Shown: positions 7,887 to 14,825, counted from the stretch's first letter. The stretch: 14,951 bases of DNA from Deltaproteobacteria bacterium (GCA_016875155.1 VGSD01000009.1:1-14951); one strand, 5' to 3'. A program made the numbers and translations. Notes: generated by a model from the letters alone, not told the origin.

Positions 7887-7914
7887 TTCGGAGTTTAGAG
7901 TTCGGAGTTCGGAG
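7887..7914. repeat. Heptad tandem repeat array B (four 7-bp units)
   Basis: TTCGGAG at 7887, 7901 and 7908, with TTTAGAG at 7894, in exact register. The array fills the gap between the regulator stop and the rhomboid gene. Its last GGAG (7911-7914) sits seven bases before the rhomboid ATG and is the only Shine-Dalgarno candidate. Confidence 0.8.
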
Positions 7915-7921
7915 ACTTAAA

Positions 7922-8587
7922 ATGACCTATTATCGTTACCAGTTTGGATATGGGTTTCCGCCCACCATCAAGAAACTCATGATCGTAATGGGAGCGTTCT
8001 ATCTCCTCCAGATGGTAGTAACCAAATGGATCAACTTCTATCTGGGCCTTGTTCCGGTGCTGGTCTGGAAGAAATACTTTCTCTGGCAACTCTTTACCTA
8101 TATCTTCCTGCATGGTGGACTCACACACCTCCTCTTCAATCTCCTCGCCTTATGGATGTTCGGGGGAGAGTTGGAAAATTATTGGGGGACGAGGAAGTTT
8201 TTGTTTTACTTCTTCCTCTGTGGAATCGGCGCCGGCCTCTGCACGGTCCTATTCATGCCCTATCAAATGATCCCTGTGATCGGAGCCTCCGGAGCCATCT
8301 ATGGAATCCTGTTAGCTTTTGGCTGGCTCTTCCCGAACCGGCCCATCTATATCTATTTTCTCTTCCCGATCCCCGCAAAATATATGGTGATCCTCTATGG
8401 CCTGATCGAACTCTTTGCCTCCATGGAGGGAACAGGGGGAGGCATCGCCCATCTCACCCACCTTGGCGGTCTACTCTTTGGGCTCATTTATATGGCCTAT
8501 CCGTCCATTCGGCAAAAGATTCGTCGTGAATACTATAAACGCAAGTGGACTCAAAAGGACCCGAAAAATAGGAATTATTATCATTAA
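7922..8587 (+). CDS. Rhomboid-family intramembrane serine protease
   Basis: A 221-residue multi-pass membrane protein with about six hydrophobic segments. The rhomboid signatures are present: WQLFTYIFLHGGLTHLLFN with His69 and Asn73, the GASGAIYG motif with nucleophile Ser123, and His180 in HLTHLGGLLFG completing the Ser-His dyad. Rhomboids cleave transmembrane substrates within the bilayer. The C-terminus (about 196-221) is strongly basic, consistent with a cytoplasmic tail. It follows the response regulator by 38 bp on the same strand and could share its transcript, but a role in the sensing module is only suggested by position. The catalytic residues are intact, so an active protease is expected; the substrate is unknown. 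Confidence 0.92.
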   Translation: MTYYRYQFGYGFPPTIKKLMIVMGAFYLLQMVVTKWINFYLGLVPVLVWKKYFLWQLFTYIFLHGGLTHLLFNLLALWMFGGELENYWGTRKFLFYFFLCGIGAGLCTVLFMPYQMIPVIGASGAIYGILLAFGWLFPNRPIYIYFLFPIPAKYMVILYGLIELFASMEGTGGGIAHLTHLGGLLFGLIYMAYPSIRQKIRREYYKRKWTQKDPKNRNYYH

Positions 8588-8621
8588 ATCATAAGTTGGA
8601 TTTTTTCTTATCGGCTCCACA

Positions 8622-9419
8622 ATGGAACCTAATTCCGCAATCCGCAATTCGCAATTCGAAATCCGAAATAGAATCTTCATTGGAACAAGTGGTTATAACT
8701 ATCCCCATTGGTGGAATGGAGTCTTCTATCCTTCGGACCTCCCGCAGAGGAAGTGGCTCGAATTCTACGCTGAATATTTTAACACCGTCGAGCTCAACGT
8801 CACCTTCTATCGTCTGCCAAAGAAGGAAGTCTTTGAAGGTTGGTATAAACGGACACCGAAAGGTTTCTCCTTTGTCATCAAGGGAAGCCGGTTCATTACC
8901 CACATCAAACGCCTCAAGGACTGCAGAGAACCACTCTCCCTCCTCTTTGACAATGCCTCTCCACTAAAGGAAAAAATGGGAGCTGTGCTCTGGCAACTTC
9001 CCCCACGGTTTAACTTTCAAAAGGAGACATTAGAAGAATTTTGTGTCCTTCTCTCAACACTTCCTCGTTCGAAACTTCTCCGTCATGCTTTTGAGTTCAG
9101 GGATGAATCCTGGTTCTGCCAGGATGTTTTCAGGATACTTGAAGAATTCAAATTCAGTTTTTGTATCGCCCATGGCTCAGGTCCTCCCTTGATAGACCGG
9201 ATCACAGGTGATTTCGTTTATCTTCGCCTCCATGGAGGAGAGGTCCTCCATGGTTCCAGTTATTCAGAAAAAGAATTAAAGGGATGGGCAGAAAAAATCG
9301 AAGGGTGGATGAAGAAGAAAAAAGACGTATTCGTCTATTTTAATAATGATGCCTATGGCTCTGCCGTAAAGAACGGCCTCACCTTGAAGAAACTGGTCGG
9401 TGGAAACCGGTCACACTAA
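8622..9419 (+). CDS. DUF72 (YecE-like) TIM-barrel protein
   Basis: A 265-residue protein of the DUF72/YecE family, whose biochemical role is not established. Family motifs seen are FIGTSGYNYPHWW near the start, FNTVELNVTFYRLP, GFSFVIKGSRFITHIKRL, AVLWQLPPRF, HAFEFRDESW, VYLRLHG and VFVYFNNDAYGSAVKN. Family members normally begin a few residues before the IGTSGY strand. Here 15 extra residues precede Arg-Ile-Phe-Ile, nearly all encoded by a heptad repeat array at 8632-8666. The ATG at 8622 is the only ATG, GTG or TTG in frame between the upstream stop (8592) and the domain, and no SD is visible. The frame is sound to its stop, 10 bp from the convergent HD gene. Confidence 0.85.
   Translation: MEPNSAIRNSQFEIRNRIFIGTSGYNYPHWWNGVFYPSDLPQRKWLEFYAEYFNTVELNVTFYRLPKKEVFEGWYKRTPKGFSFVIKGSRFITHIKRLKDCREPLSLLFDNASPLKEKMGAVLWQLPPRFNFQKETLEEFCVLLSTLPRSKLLRHAFEFRDESWFCQDVFRILEEFKFSFCIAHGSGPPLIDRITGDFVYLRLHGGEVLHGSSYSEKELKGWAEKIEGWMKKKKDVFVYFNNDAYGSAVKNGLTLKKLVGGNRSH
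8632..8666. repeat. Heptad tandem repeat array C (five 7-bp units)
   Basis: Five units in exact register (starts 8632, 8639, 8646, 8653 and 8660) of the ATTCCGC, AATCCGC, AATTCGC, AATTCGA and AATCCGA types. The array lies inside the 5' end of the DUF72 frame and is read as codons for most of residues 4-15. Confidence 0.8.
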
Positions 9420-9429
9420 ATTAAATCTA

Positions 9430-10176
9430 TCAACTCTTTGCTGCAGCATTTAAATATAGATTTTCGGCCAACCTTCTCCCCGTCGCTGTCTGAAATTCCT
9501 TTGCCACTAACGATTCAAGTTTCTCCCTGTTACGTAAGACTCCGTTCTCCTCAATTTTAACTAACCACTCCGATTCATAAAGGAGCTGGAAGTTTAGAGT
9601 CTCTTCTTCTCTTGGGTGTTGATGATGGCCGATGATATCACAGATCTCTTCGATCACCTCAGCCTTTAGACCGATCCTTTTCAATATATCCTTTGCAATG
9701 GGTGGCCCCTCGATCTCCTGAAATTCCGCCGAGGAGTTTCCATGTTTCTTCTCTGCCTCGTAAATCCCAATATCGGCCAGATAGGCACTTCCCAGGACAA
9801 CCAGAGGATTTCCCCCTTCTCCTTTGACCATTTCCTCTGCAAAGCGGGCCACTTTCTGGGCATGGTGGACCCGATTCACATCCTTTTCAAAATACTTTTT
9901 CATCGCCTGTGAGAACTTCTCCTTGAACCGATTCCTCTGCAGTTCTTTTTTCAACTCTTCTAACTCCTGGGGGATCACACCGATGCATTGCTCTCCATAC
10001 TCGCACCACTGGGCGCAGCCAAAATCTAACCGGGGGTTGACGATCTCCTCGCCGCAGCGGCACTTCCTCTTCACATCGTCCTTGAAGAACTCAATCGTCC
10101 TGCCACACTTCAGACATTGTATCTCAAACACATCCTCCGGCTTCCAAAACCTCGAATCCTGCCCTGGACATTTCAT
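9430..10176 (-). CDS. Cys-rich N-terminus plus degenerate HD-domain protein
   Basis: A 248-residue cytoplasmic protein. The first ~65 residues hold eight cysteines: C3, a zinc-ribbon-like set C21-x2-C24 and C39-x-C41, then C54-x3-C58-x5-C64, which could bind zinc or an iron-sulfur cluster. A charged helical linker (68-100) leads into an HD-type metal-dependent phosphohydrolase fold: RVHHAQKVARFAEEM (102-116), SAYLADIG (130-137), GPPIAKDIL and the IIGHHQHP motif. The signature His-Asp doublet, normally LLHDIG, reads Leu-Ala-Asp (Ala134-Asp135), so activity may be lost or altered. The start is ATG at 10176 with AAAGGAG nine bases upstream; a TTG at 10215 would be an alternative without SD. The gene is convergent with the DUF72 gene and has no obvious operon partner. 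Its function is unknown. Confidence 0.75.
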   Translation of the reverse strand: MKCPGQDSRFWKPEDVFEIQCLKCGRTIEFFKDDVKRKCRCGEEIVNPRLDFGCAQWCEYGEQCIGVIPQELEELKKELQRNRFKEKFSQAMKKYFEKDVNRVHHAQKVARFAEEMVKGEGGNPLVVLGSAYLADIGIYEAEKKHGNSSAEFQEIEGPPIAKDILKRIGLKAEVIEEICDIIGHHQHPREEETLNFQLLYESEWLVKIEENGVLRNREKLESLVAKEFQTATGRRLAENLYLNAAAKS

Positions 10177-10335
10177 CTTGATCGTCTCCTTTCCCCCGTT
10201 ACCGCCACTCTTCAACGGGATTCCGTTTTGGGGAAGACCTGAAAGGGGTCAATCCCCTGTTCATCTTTGAGTCTCAATGATTCGAAACTCTGACCTGTTT
10301 TACCTACAACTTAACACCATCCTCCCTACTCTTCC

Positions 10336-10349
10336 TTGACTTAAATCAA
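10336..10349. promoter_or_regulatory. FNR/CRP-family-like dyad
   Basis: TTGACTTAAATCAA matches the FNR-type half-site dyad TTGAT-N4-ATCAA at 9 of 10 positions. It lies 160 bp upstream of the minus-strand HD gene and about 485 bp upstream of rpsB, so the target is unclear. The match is short and could arise by chance in AT-rich DNA. Confidence 0.35.
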
Positions 10350-10611
10350 ATCTGTCTTTTTTTGAACCTAACCCCTCGTAGACAGGCAGGGGCTGAGTAT
10401 GGATAGAAATTTTTCAGCCTTTTTACAGGCCCATCGTCCTTATAAAAGTTGAAAATAGGACATGGCTAAATAATCTATTCATATCAATAGGTTGTAATGC
10501 ACCTCTCTTTTAAGTGAGCCATGTTGTCAAAGAAGCCTTCCTTTGAGACTTTTTCCACTTGCAAAATCGACTATCATATGTTAACAAAAATTCTATTTGA
10601 CTAATTTTCAA

Positions 10612-10639
10612 TGGGTGCCCTCTGACCAGAGGGCACCCA
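10612..10639. repeat. Near-perfect 28-bp palindrome / strong hairpin
   Basis: Thirteen consecutive base pairs (10612-10624 with 10627-10639) flank a 2-base centre; in RNA this is an 11-bp GC-rich stem with a six-base loop. No U-tract follows on either strand, so a simple intrinsic terminator is unlikely. It lies about 195 bp upstream of rpsB. Confidence 0.7.
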
Positions 10640-10676
10640 AACCTGCGTGCCGAAACATGGTACTTTGGTGTGCTGG

Positions 10677-10791
10677 CACGAATGATGAAGATGACGAATT
10701 TCACGAATGGTAAAGATTGGTTCTACATTCGTGTGTCGGTACGACAGTCGTTCCGACTCATTCGCTGTGATTCGTGTTATTCGTCTCTATT
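10677..10791. repeat. Degenerate ATTCGTG-type short repeats in both orientations
   Basis: CACGAAT or CGAATTTCA-type words (10677-10707) are followed by the inverse ATTCGTG words (near 10728, 10770 and 10779), with spacings of about 9 bp. This is a third short-unit repeat family, distinct from the heptads. It occupies the space where an rpsB promoter would be expected. Confidence 0.45.
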
Positions 10792-10810
10792 CTCAAATGA
10801 AGGAGGAAGA

Positions 10811-10846
10811 ATGGAAAAGAAACGGAGGGGTCAATGTCAAATGTAA
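10811..10846 (+). CDS. Possible 11-codon leader ORF overlapping the rpsB start
   Basis: The frame encodes [11 protein letters not shown] and ends TAA at 10844-10846, overlapping the rpsB start codon at 10834 in another frame. A strong SD (GAAGGAGG, 10799-10806) lies four bases before its ATG, stronger than the one for rpsB itself. Translation through it would pass over the rpsB ribosome-binding site and could couple or limit S2 synthesis. There is no evidence that the peptide itself matters. Confidence 0.3.
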   Translation: MEKKRRGQCQM

Positions 10847-11634
10847 CGATGAAGGAACTTCTGGAGGCTGGGGTTCATTTCGGTCATGAGACCAAACGAT
10901 GGGACCCAAAAATGAAACCCTACATCTTCGGGGCAAGAAACGGGATTTATATCATCGATCTCCAGAAGACCGTCCAGCTCTTCAAGGAGGCTTATCAGTT
11001 TATAAAGGAGGTGGCTTCCAGGGGCGAATATATCCTTTTTGTGGGAACGAAAAAACAGGCGCAGGAGACGATTGTCGAACAGGCTAACCGGTGCGGGATG
11101 TTCTATGTGAACCATCGCTGGCTGGGTGGAATGCTGACCAACTTTCAGACCATCAAGCGATCGATTGACCGGCTCAATAAGCTGGAAGCGATGAAAAACG
11201 AAGAAATCTATAACCTGCTCCCTAAAAAGGAGGGCCTCGAACTGGAAAAAGAGAGGGCACGGCTTGAAAAATTCCTGGGGGGAATCAAAAATATGAATCG
11301 CCTTCCTGGGGCCATCTTCGTCGTTGACCCTAAAAAAGAGAAGATCGCTGTTCATGAAGCAAGGAAAATCGGCATTCCCTCGATAGGTATTGTCGATACC
11401 AATTGCGATCCGGATGATGTCGACTATATCGTGCCTGGAAATGATGATGCCATTCGCGCAATCCAGTTATTCGCCTCTAAGATAGCGGATGCCGTGATCG
11501 AAGGAAAACAGGTCTATGAAAAGCAGCTCCAGATGGAGGGGGCTAAAGAGGAAAAAGAAGCGGCCTTGGCTGCGGCCAGTTCCCCTGGAGAGATAGAAGT
11601 TGAAGAAGGTGTTGAAGGTGAGGAGGAGGAATAG
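10834..11634 (+). CDS. rpsB: 30S ribosomal protein S2
   Basis: A 266-residue small-subunit protein recognisable by its start ([38 protein letters not shown], from residue 5), [45 protein letters not shown] and [15 protein letters not shown]2 sits on the 30S subunit near the S1 docking site. The C-terminus carries an acidic tail (GEEEE at the end) that makes it slightly longer than the family norm. SD GGAGGGG lies just before the ATG. It is first in the translation and cell-envelope cluster; tsf follows after 6 bp. In other bacteria S2 represses its own rpsB-tsf mRNA; the structured leader here makes that plausible but unproven. Confidence 0.97.
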   Translation: MSNVTMKELLEAGVHFGHETKRWDPKMKPYIFGARNGIYIIDLQKTVQLFKEAYQFIKEVASRGEYILFVGTKKQAQETIVEQANRCGMFYVNHRWLGGMLTNFQTIKRSIDRLNKLEAMKNEEIYNLLPKKEGLELEKERARLEKFLGGIKNMNRLPGAIFVVDPKKEKIAVHEARKIGIPSIGIVDTNCDPDDVDYIVPGNDDAIRAIQLFASKIADAVIEGKQVYEKQLQMEGAKEEKEAALAAASSPGEIEVEEGVEGEEEE

Positions 11635-11640
11635 GATCTA

Positions 11641-12252
11641 ATGGAAATTTCGCTTGAACTGGTAAAAGATCTGAGACAGAGGACAGGAGCAGGGATTGTA
11701 GATTGCAAAACCGCACTTCAGCAAGCGGGAGGAAATATTGAAGCCGCCATTGATTATTTGAGAAAGAAAGGGTTGGCAACCGCCGCCAAGAAGGCCGGTC
11801 GAATCGCCACCGACGGTCTGGTTGCTTCATATATCCATGCAGGTGGGAAAATGGGGGTCCTGGTGGAGATCAACTGCGAGACCGATTTTGTTGCCAAGAC
11901 TGAGGACTTCCAGGGTTTCGTAAAAAATATGGCCATGCACATTGCCGCTGCCAACCCTCAATTCATCAAAAGAGAGGACGTGCCCCAGATGGTTCTGGAT
12001 AAGGAGCGGGAGATCTACCGAACACAGGCGCTCGACTCTGGGAAGCCGGAAAAGGTCATCGGCAAGATCGTCGAAGGGAAACTGGAGAGGTTCTATTCTG
12101 AGGTATGCCTGCTCGAGCAAACCTATATCAAGGATTCCGATCTTACAGTCAAAGAAGTTCTCGATGGGATGATCGGAAAACTCGGAGAGAACATCGCCAT
12201 CCGCCGTTTCGCCCGGTTTCAATTAGGGGAAGGATTGTCCTCTCGGTCATAA
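11641..12252 (+). CDS. tsf: Elongation factor Ts, short form
   Basis: A 203-residue nucleotide exchange factor for EF-Tu. The N-terminal UBA-like domain is clear ([20 protein letters not shown], then [26 protein letters not shown]), followed by the core with [19 protein letters not shown] and the conserved TDFVAK segment that contacts EF-Tu. The C-terminal part has [12 protein letters not shown]. The length matches the short EF-Ts with one core subdomain, known in several phyla, rather than the ~280-residue E. coli form. It follows rpsB by 6 bp and must be cotranscribed with it. The last residues (GLSSRS) are unconserved. Confidence 0.97.
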   Translation: MEISLELVKDLRQRTGAGIVDCKTALQQAGGNIEAAIDYLRKKGLATAAKKAGRIATDGLVASYIHAGGKMGVLVEINCETDFVAKTEDFQGFVKNMAMHIAAANPQFIKREDVPQMVLDKEREIYRTQALDSGKPEKVIGKIVEGKLERFYSEVCLLEQTYIKDSDLTVKEVLDGMIGKLGENIAIRRFARFQLGEGLSSRS

Positions 12253-12268
12253 GTCATTTCAACCACGC

Positions 12269-12985
12269 ATGAAAAAAATTCCTTATAAAAGGATCCTCCT
12301 GAAGATCAGCGGAGAAGTTTTAACCGGCGAAGGAGGTTATGGGATTGACCCTTCGGTGATTATGAAGATCGCCGGAGAGATCAAAGAGGTGAAAGCCCTC
12401 GGGATCGAAATGGCTATTGTCATTGGAGGGGGCAATATCTTCCGGGGAATCGCCGCCAGTGCCAAAGGCATGGACCGAGTCTCCGCAGATCATATGGGGA
12501 TGCTGGCCACCATCCTTAACGGCATCGCTCTTCAGGATGCCCTTGAGAAGATGGGGGTTCAGACCCGGCTTCAAACGGCAATTGAGATGAGGGAATTGGC
12601 CGAGCCTTTTATCCGCCGAAGGGCGATACGTCATCTCGAAAAAGGCAGGGTGGTCATTTTTGCCGGGGGCACGGGAAATCCTTACTTCACCACGGACACC
12701 ACGGCCTCGCTTCGTGCAATGGAGATCGGCGCTGAAGCGATTCTGAAGGCCACCAAGGTCGATGGGGTTTATGACTCTGATCCCATGGTCAATCGCCGGG
12801 CTCGTAAATATGATGAACTCACCTATCTCGATGTCCTGAAAAAACAGTTGAAGGTGATGGACGCGACAGCCATTTCCCTCTGTATGGACCATCAGATCCC
12901 CATCATCGTCTTTAACCTGAAAAAGAAGGGGAATATCAAACGGGTCATTTTAGGGGAAAAGGTGGGGACGAAAGTGAAAGGATGA
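12269..12985 (+). CDS. pyrH: UMP kinase
   Basis: A 238-residue enzyme of the amino acid kinase fold that makes UDP from UMP and ATP, a step in pyrimidine supply. Signatures are [20 protein letters not shown] (nucleotide binding), [44 protein letters not shown] (phosphate binding), then [12 protein letters not shown] and DATAISLC. Length is standard for bacterial hexameric UMP kinases, which are usually GTP-activated and UTP-inhibited. The ATG at 12269, 16 bp after tsf, has no clear SD, so expression may rely on coupling. The gene is in its conserved place between tsf and frr. Confidence 0.97.
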   Translation: MKKIPYKRILLKISGEVLTGEGGYGIDPSVIMKIAGEIKEVKALGIEMAIVIGGGNIFRGIAASAKGMDRVSADHMGMLATILNGIALQDALEKMGVQTRLQTAIEMRELAEPFIRRRAIRHLEKGRVVIFAGGTGNPYFTTDTTASLRAMEIGAEAILKATKVDGVYDSDPMVNRRARKYDELTYLDVLKKQLKVMDATAISLCMDHQIPIIVFNLKKKGNIKRVILGEKVGTKVKG

Positions 12986-12988
12986 ACC

Positions 12989-13546
12989 ATGGAGGATAAG
13001 ATCTACACTGACGCGACGTTGAAGATGGAAAAGACCATCATCGCTCTCAAAACAGATCTGAATAAAGTGAGGACAGGTCGGGCCTCGCTCGCCTTACTGG
13101 ATGATATCCGGATCGATTATTATGGCACCTCCACCCTTCTTAACCAGATGGCTACCCTCGCCGTTCCCGAACCCAGGCTCATCACCATCCAGCCCTGGGA
13201 CCCGACCACGATCGGGGAAATCGAGAAGGCGATCCTCAAGTCGGATCTCGGCTTAACACCCATGAACGATGGAAAGATCATCCGGATCAATATCCCCCGG
13301 CTGACAGAGGAGCGACGGAAAGAGTTAGTCAAGGTGGTTAAAAAGATGGGTGAAGCCACAAAGGTGGCCCTCCGCAATATCCGGAGGGATGCGAATGATC
13401 AGTTAAAAGGGCTTGAAAAGAATAAGAAGCTCTCACAGGATTTGCTCCACCAATGGATGGAGAAGATTCAGACCTCCACCGATAAATATATAGAAAGAGT
13501 GGATGGTGCTCTTTCCGCTAAGGAAAAAGAGATTCTTGAAATATAG
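12989..13546 (+). CDS. frr: Ribosome recycling factor
   Basis: A 185-residue protein that, with EF-G, splits the post-termination ribosome. Family features are the coiled-coil start (METTI-like segment MEKTIIALKTDLNKVRTGRASL), DYYGTSTLLNQMATLAVPEPRLITIQPWD, the ILKSDLGLTPMNDGKIIRINIPRLTEERR segment, and VALRNIRRDANDQLK near the hinge. Full length and intact. It starts 3 bp after the pyrH stop, with AAAGGA upstream inside pyrH, so translation is coupled. It closes the uninterrupted rpsB-tsf-pyrH-frr run before the repeat-containing gap at 13547-13631. Confidence 0.97.
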   Translation: MEDKIYTDATLKMEKTIIALKTDLNKVRTGRASLALLDDIRIDYYGTSTLLNQMATLAVPEPRLITIQPWDPTTIGEIEKAILKSDLGLTPMNDGKIIRINIPRLTEERRKELVKVVKKMGEATKVALRNIRRDANDQLKGLEKNKKLSQDLLHQWMEKIQTSTDKYIERVDGALSAKEKEILEI

Positions 13547-13559
13547 GACTTGATTTTCC

Positions 13560-13607
13560 ATTGCGGAAGTCATATGAATAATCCGCAATCCGGATTCCGA
13601 AATCTTA
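13560..13607. repeat. Heptad array D with 8-bp stem-loop
   Basis: AATCCGC, AATCCGG, ATTCCGA and AATCTTA units run in register from 13580. A single inverse unit upstream (ATTGCGGA, 13560-13567) pairs perfectly with TCCGCAAT (13582-13589), giving an 8-bp stem with a 14-base loop. It lies in the frr-ferredoxin gap. No U-tract follows. Confidence 0.65.
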
Positions 13608-13631
13608 AAATTGAGAAAAGGGGGTGAAAAA

Positions 13632-13799
13632 ATGGCTTATTCAATTACCGATGAATGCGTAGCATGTGGCACCTGTGCAGAGGAGTGTCCGGCAGATGCG
13701 ATTGAAGAGGGTGAACCCTATACCATCAATGAAGAAAAATGCACGGAATGCGGCAGCTGTGTGGAAGTATGTCCGGTCGAGGCGATTATTGAGAAATAG
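13632..13799 (+). CDS. 2[4Fe-4S] ferredoxin, clostridial type
   Basis: A 55-residue electron carrier with two symmetrical cluster motifs: C-x2-C-x2-C-x3-C-P in CVACGTCAEECP (residues 11-22) and again in CTECGSCVEVCP (about 39-50). That is the classic low-potential ferredoxin of anaerobes, partner to enzymes such as pyruvate:ferredoxin oxidoreductase or hydrogenases. The start at ATG 13632 gives the canonical MAYSITDEC N-terminus and has SD GGGGGTG five bases upstream; an in-frame TTG at 13611 is less likely. It sits between frr and uppS, where this conserved cluster usually has no ferredoxin, and has its own gap on both sides, so it may be separately expressed. Confidence 0.95.
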   Translation: MAYSITDECVACGTCAEECPADAIEEGEPYTINEEKCTECGSCVEVCPVEAIIEK

Positions 13800-13802
13800 G
13801 AT

Positions 13803-13840
13803 GGAGAGGGGGAGTCACCCTTCCCCTTTCCTCCCTCTCC
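13803..13840 (+). other. Imperfect hairpin after the ferredoxin gene
   Basis: GGAGAGGG (13803-13810) pairs with CCCTCTCC (13833-13840) around a 22-base loop that is itself rich in G then C runs. It begins 3 bp after the ferredoxin stop and could act as a weak terminator or stability element. The downstream T-richness is broken, so intrinsic termination is uncertain. Confidence 0.35.
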
Positions 13841-13890
13841 CTTGGCTTTCCTTCTTTGTGAATCCTTCTTTTTCAAAAACCTTTTCCCCG

Positions 13891-13918
13891 TTGATTGAAA
13901 ATCTACCAGTGATATGGT
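13891..13918 (+). promoter_or_regulatory. Weak promoter candidate for uppS-cdsA
   Basis: TTGATT (13891-13896), a 16-bp spacer, and TATGGT (13913-13918). Each hexamer matches 4 of 6 consensus bases. The -10 is identical to that of the candidate at 4188. The 186-bp gap before uppS suggests that a promoter is needed. Confidence 0.3.
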
Positions 13919-13985
13919 AATTTTAGTTAGAGTTTGTATGAAAGACTGGGCTTCAATAACATGGAGGCTACTGTTCTGATCAACC

Positions 13986-14723
13986 ATGGAAGAAATCGAT
14001 AAAGAAAAACTTCCCCGCCATATTGCCATCATCATGGATGGAAATGGCCGATGGGCCAAAAAGAAGAATTTGAACCGAATCAGCGGACACATCAAAGGAG
14101 TCGATGCAGTAAGGGAAGTGGTCACCTCCTGTCGAGAGCTCGGGATCAAGGTCTTAACCCTTTACGCTTTTTCGAAGGAGAACTGGCAAAGGCCGAAGGA
14201 CGAAGTAGCGGCATTGATGGGATTATTAAAAGAATATCTCCTCAAGGAGCGTGAGGAGATGCTCAAAAACAATATTCGACTCTCTGCCATCGGCAGGCTG
14301 GAAGATCTTCCAACCGATGTCCTGATAACCTTGAGGGAGACGATCAAAGAAACAGAAAAATGTGATGGGATGATCCTGAATCTGGCATTAAGTTATGGTG
14401 GCCGCTCTGAGATTCTTCATGCAGTTCGTGAAATCATCTCCGATTTGAAAAAAGGGAAAATCCGAGAGGATGAGATCGATATGTCATCCTTTTCCAACTA
14501 TCTCTGGACCAGAGAGTTACCCGACCCTGACCTGCTCATCCGGACGAGCGGTGAGTTTCGAATCTCTAACTTCCTTCTCTATCAAATGGCCTACACTGAG
14601 CTCTATCTGACCGAAACCCTCTGGCCAGATTTTAACCGGGAAGAGCTCCTTAAGGCGATTGCCGATTACCAGTTAAGAGAGAGAAGGTTCGGCCTGACCA
14701 GCGAGCAGATCAACGGACTCTGA
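13986..14723 (+). CDS. uppS: Undecaprenyl (di-trans,poly-cis) diphosphate synthase
   Basis: A 245-residue cis-prenyltransferase that extends farnesyl diphosphate with isopentenyl units to make the C55 lipid carrier for peptidoglycan. The catalytic P-loop is HIAIIMDGNGRWAKKK (Asp18 the key metal-linked residue), followed by GHIKG, LTLYAFSKENWQRP, and the C-terminal RTSGEFRISNFLLYQ and TLWPDF segments with the arginines that bind the isopentenyl diphosphate. Length is standard. The SD is weak: GGAGG at 13963-13967 is 18 bases from the ATG. It precedes cdsA, the common order in this cluster. Confidence 0.97.
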   Translation: MEEIDKEKLPRHIAIIMDGNGRWAKKKNLNRISGHIKGVDAVREVVTSCRELGIKVLTLYAFSKENWQRPKDEVAALMGLLKEYLLKEREEMLKNNIRLSAIGRLEDLPTDVLITLRETIKETEKCDGMILNLALSYGGRSEILHAVREIISDLKKGKIREDEIDMSSFSNYLWTRELPDPDLLIRTSGEFRISNFLLYQMAYTELYLTETLWPDFNREELLKAIADYQLRERRFGLTSEQINGL

Positions 14724-14731
14724 GAATAAAG

Positions 14732-14811
14732 TTTAGAGTTCGGAGTCCAGAGTTCGGAGTAAAAAAAATTAAAATATTTATGGCTCCGAACTCCGAACTA
14801 ATCACTCCGAA
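14732..14811. repeat. Heptad array E: two opposed arms forming a long imperfect hairpin
   Basis: The left arm has TTTAGAG, TTCGGAG, TCCAGAG and TTCGGAG units at 14732-14759. The right arm has CTCCGAA at 14784, 14791 and 14805 with a variant at 14798. The innermost units pair perfectly (7 bp) and outer units partly, around an AT-rich 24-base centre. The array fills the uppS-cdsA gap. Confidence 0.78.
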
Positions 14812-14825
14812 CTACCAAAGGTTAG

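Larger units (their letters stand above)
10177..10833. other. Long intergenic region upstream of rpsB
   Basis: About 650 bp without a convincing gene between divergent neighbours. It contains the HD-gene SD, an FNR-like dyad at 10336-10349, a 13-bp-stem hairpin at 10612-10639, a looser inverted repeat (CGTGCC 10646-10651 with GGCACG 10675-10680), ATTCGTG-type degenerate repeats at 10677-10791, and a mini-ORF overlapping the rpsB start. I see no promoter I would defend, although one must precede rpsB. Confidence 0.6.

Noticed and set aside
7887..8666. CRISPR-like repeats
   Set aside because: The units are 7 bp, contiguous and degenerate, without spacers or cas genes.
9420..9429. Bidirectional terminator between the convergent DUF72 and HD genes
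   Set aside because: The gap is only 10 bp and no stem with a U-tract is visible there.
10244..10258. AGGGG/CCCCT hairpin as a regulatory element of the HD gene
   Set aside because: Only 5 bp of stem with a 5-base loop; too weak to support.
10707..10889. 60-codon open frame upstream of and overlapping rpsB
   Set aside because: It is made of the ATTCGTG repeats and rpsB out of frame, with no convincing SD.
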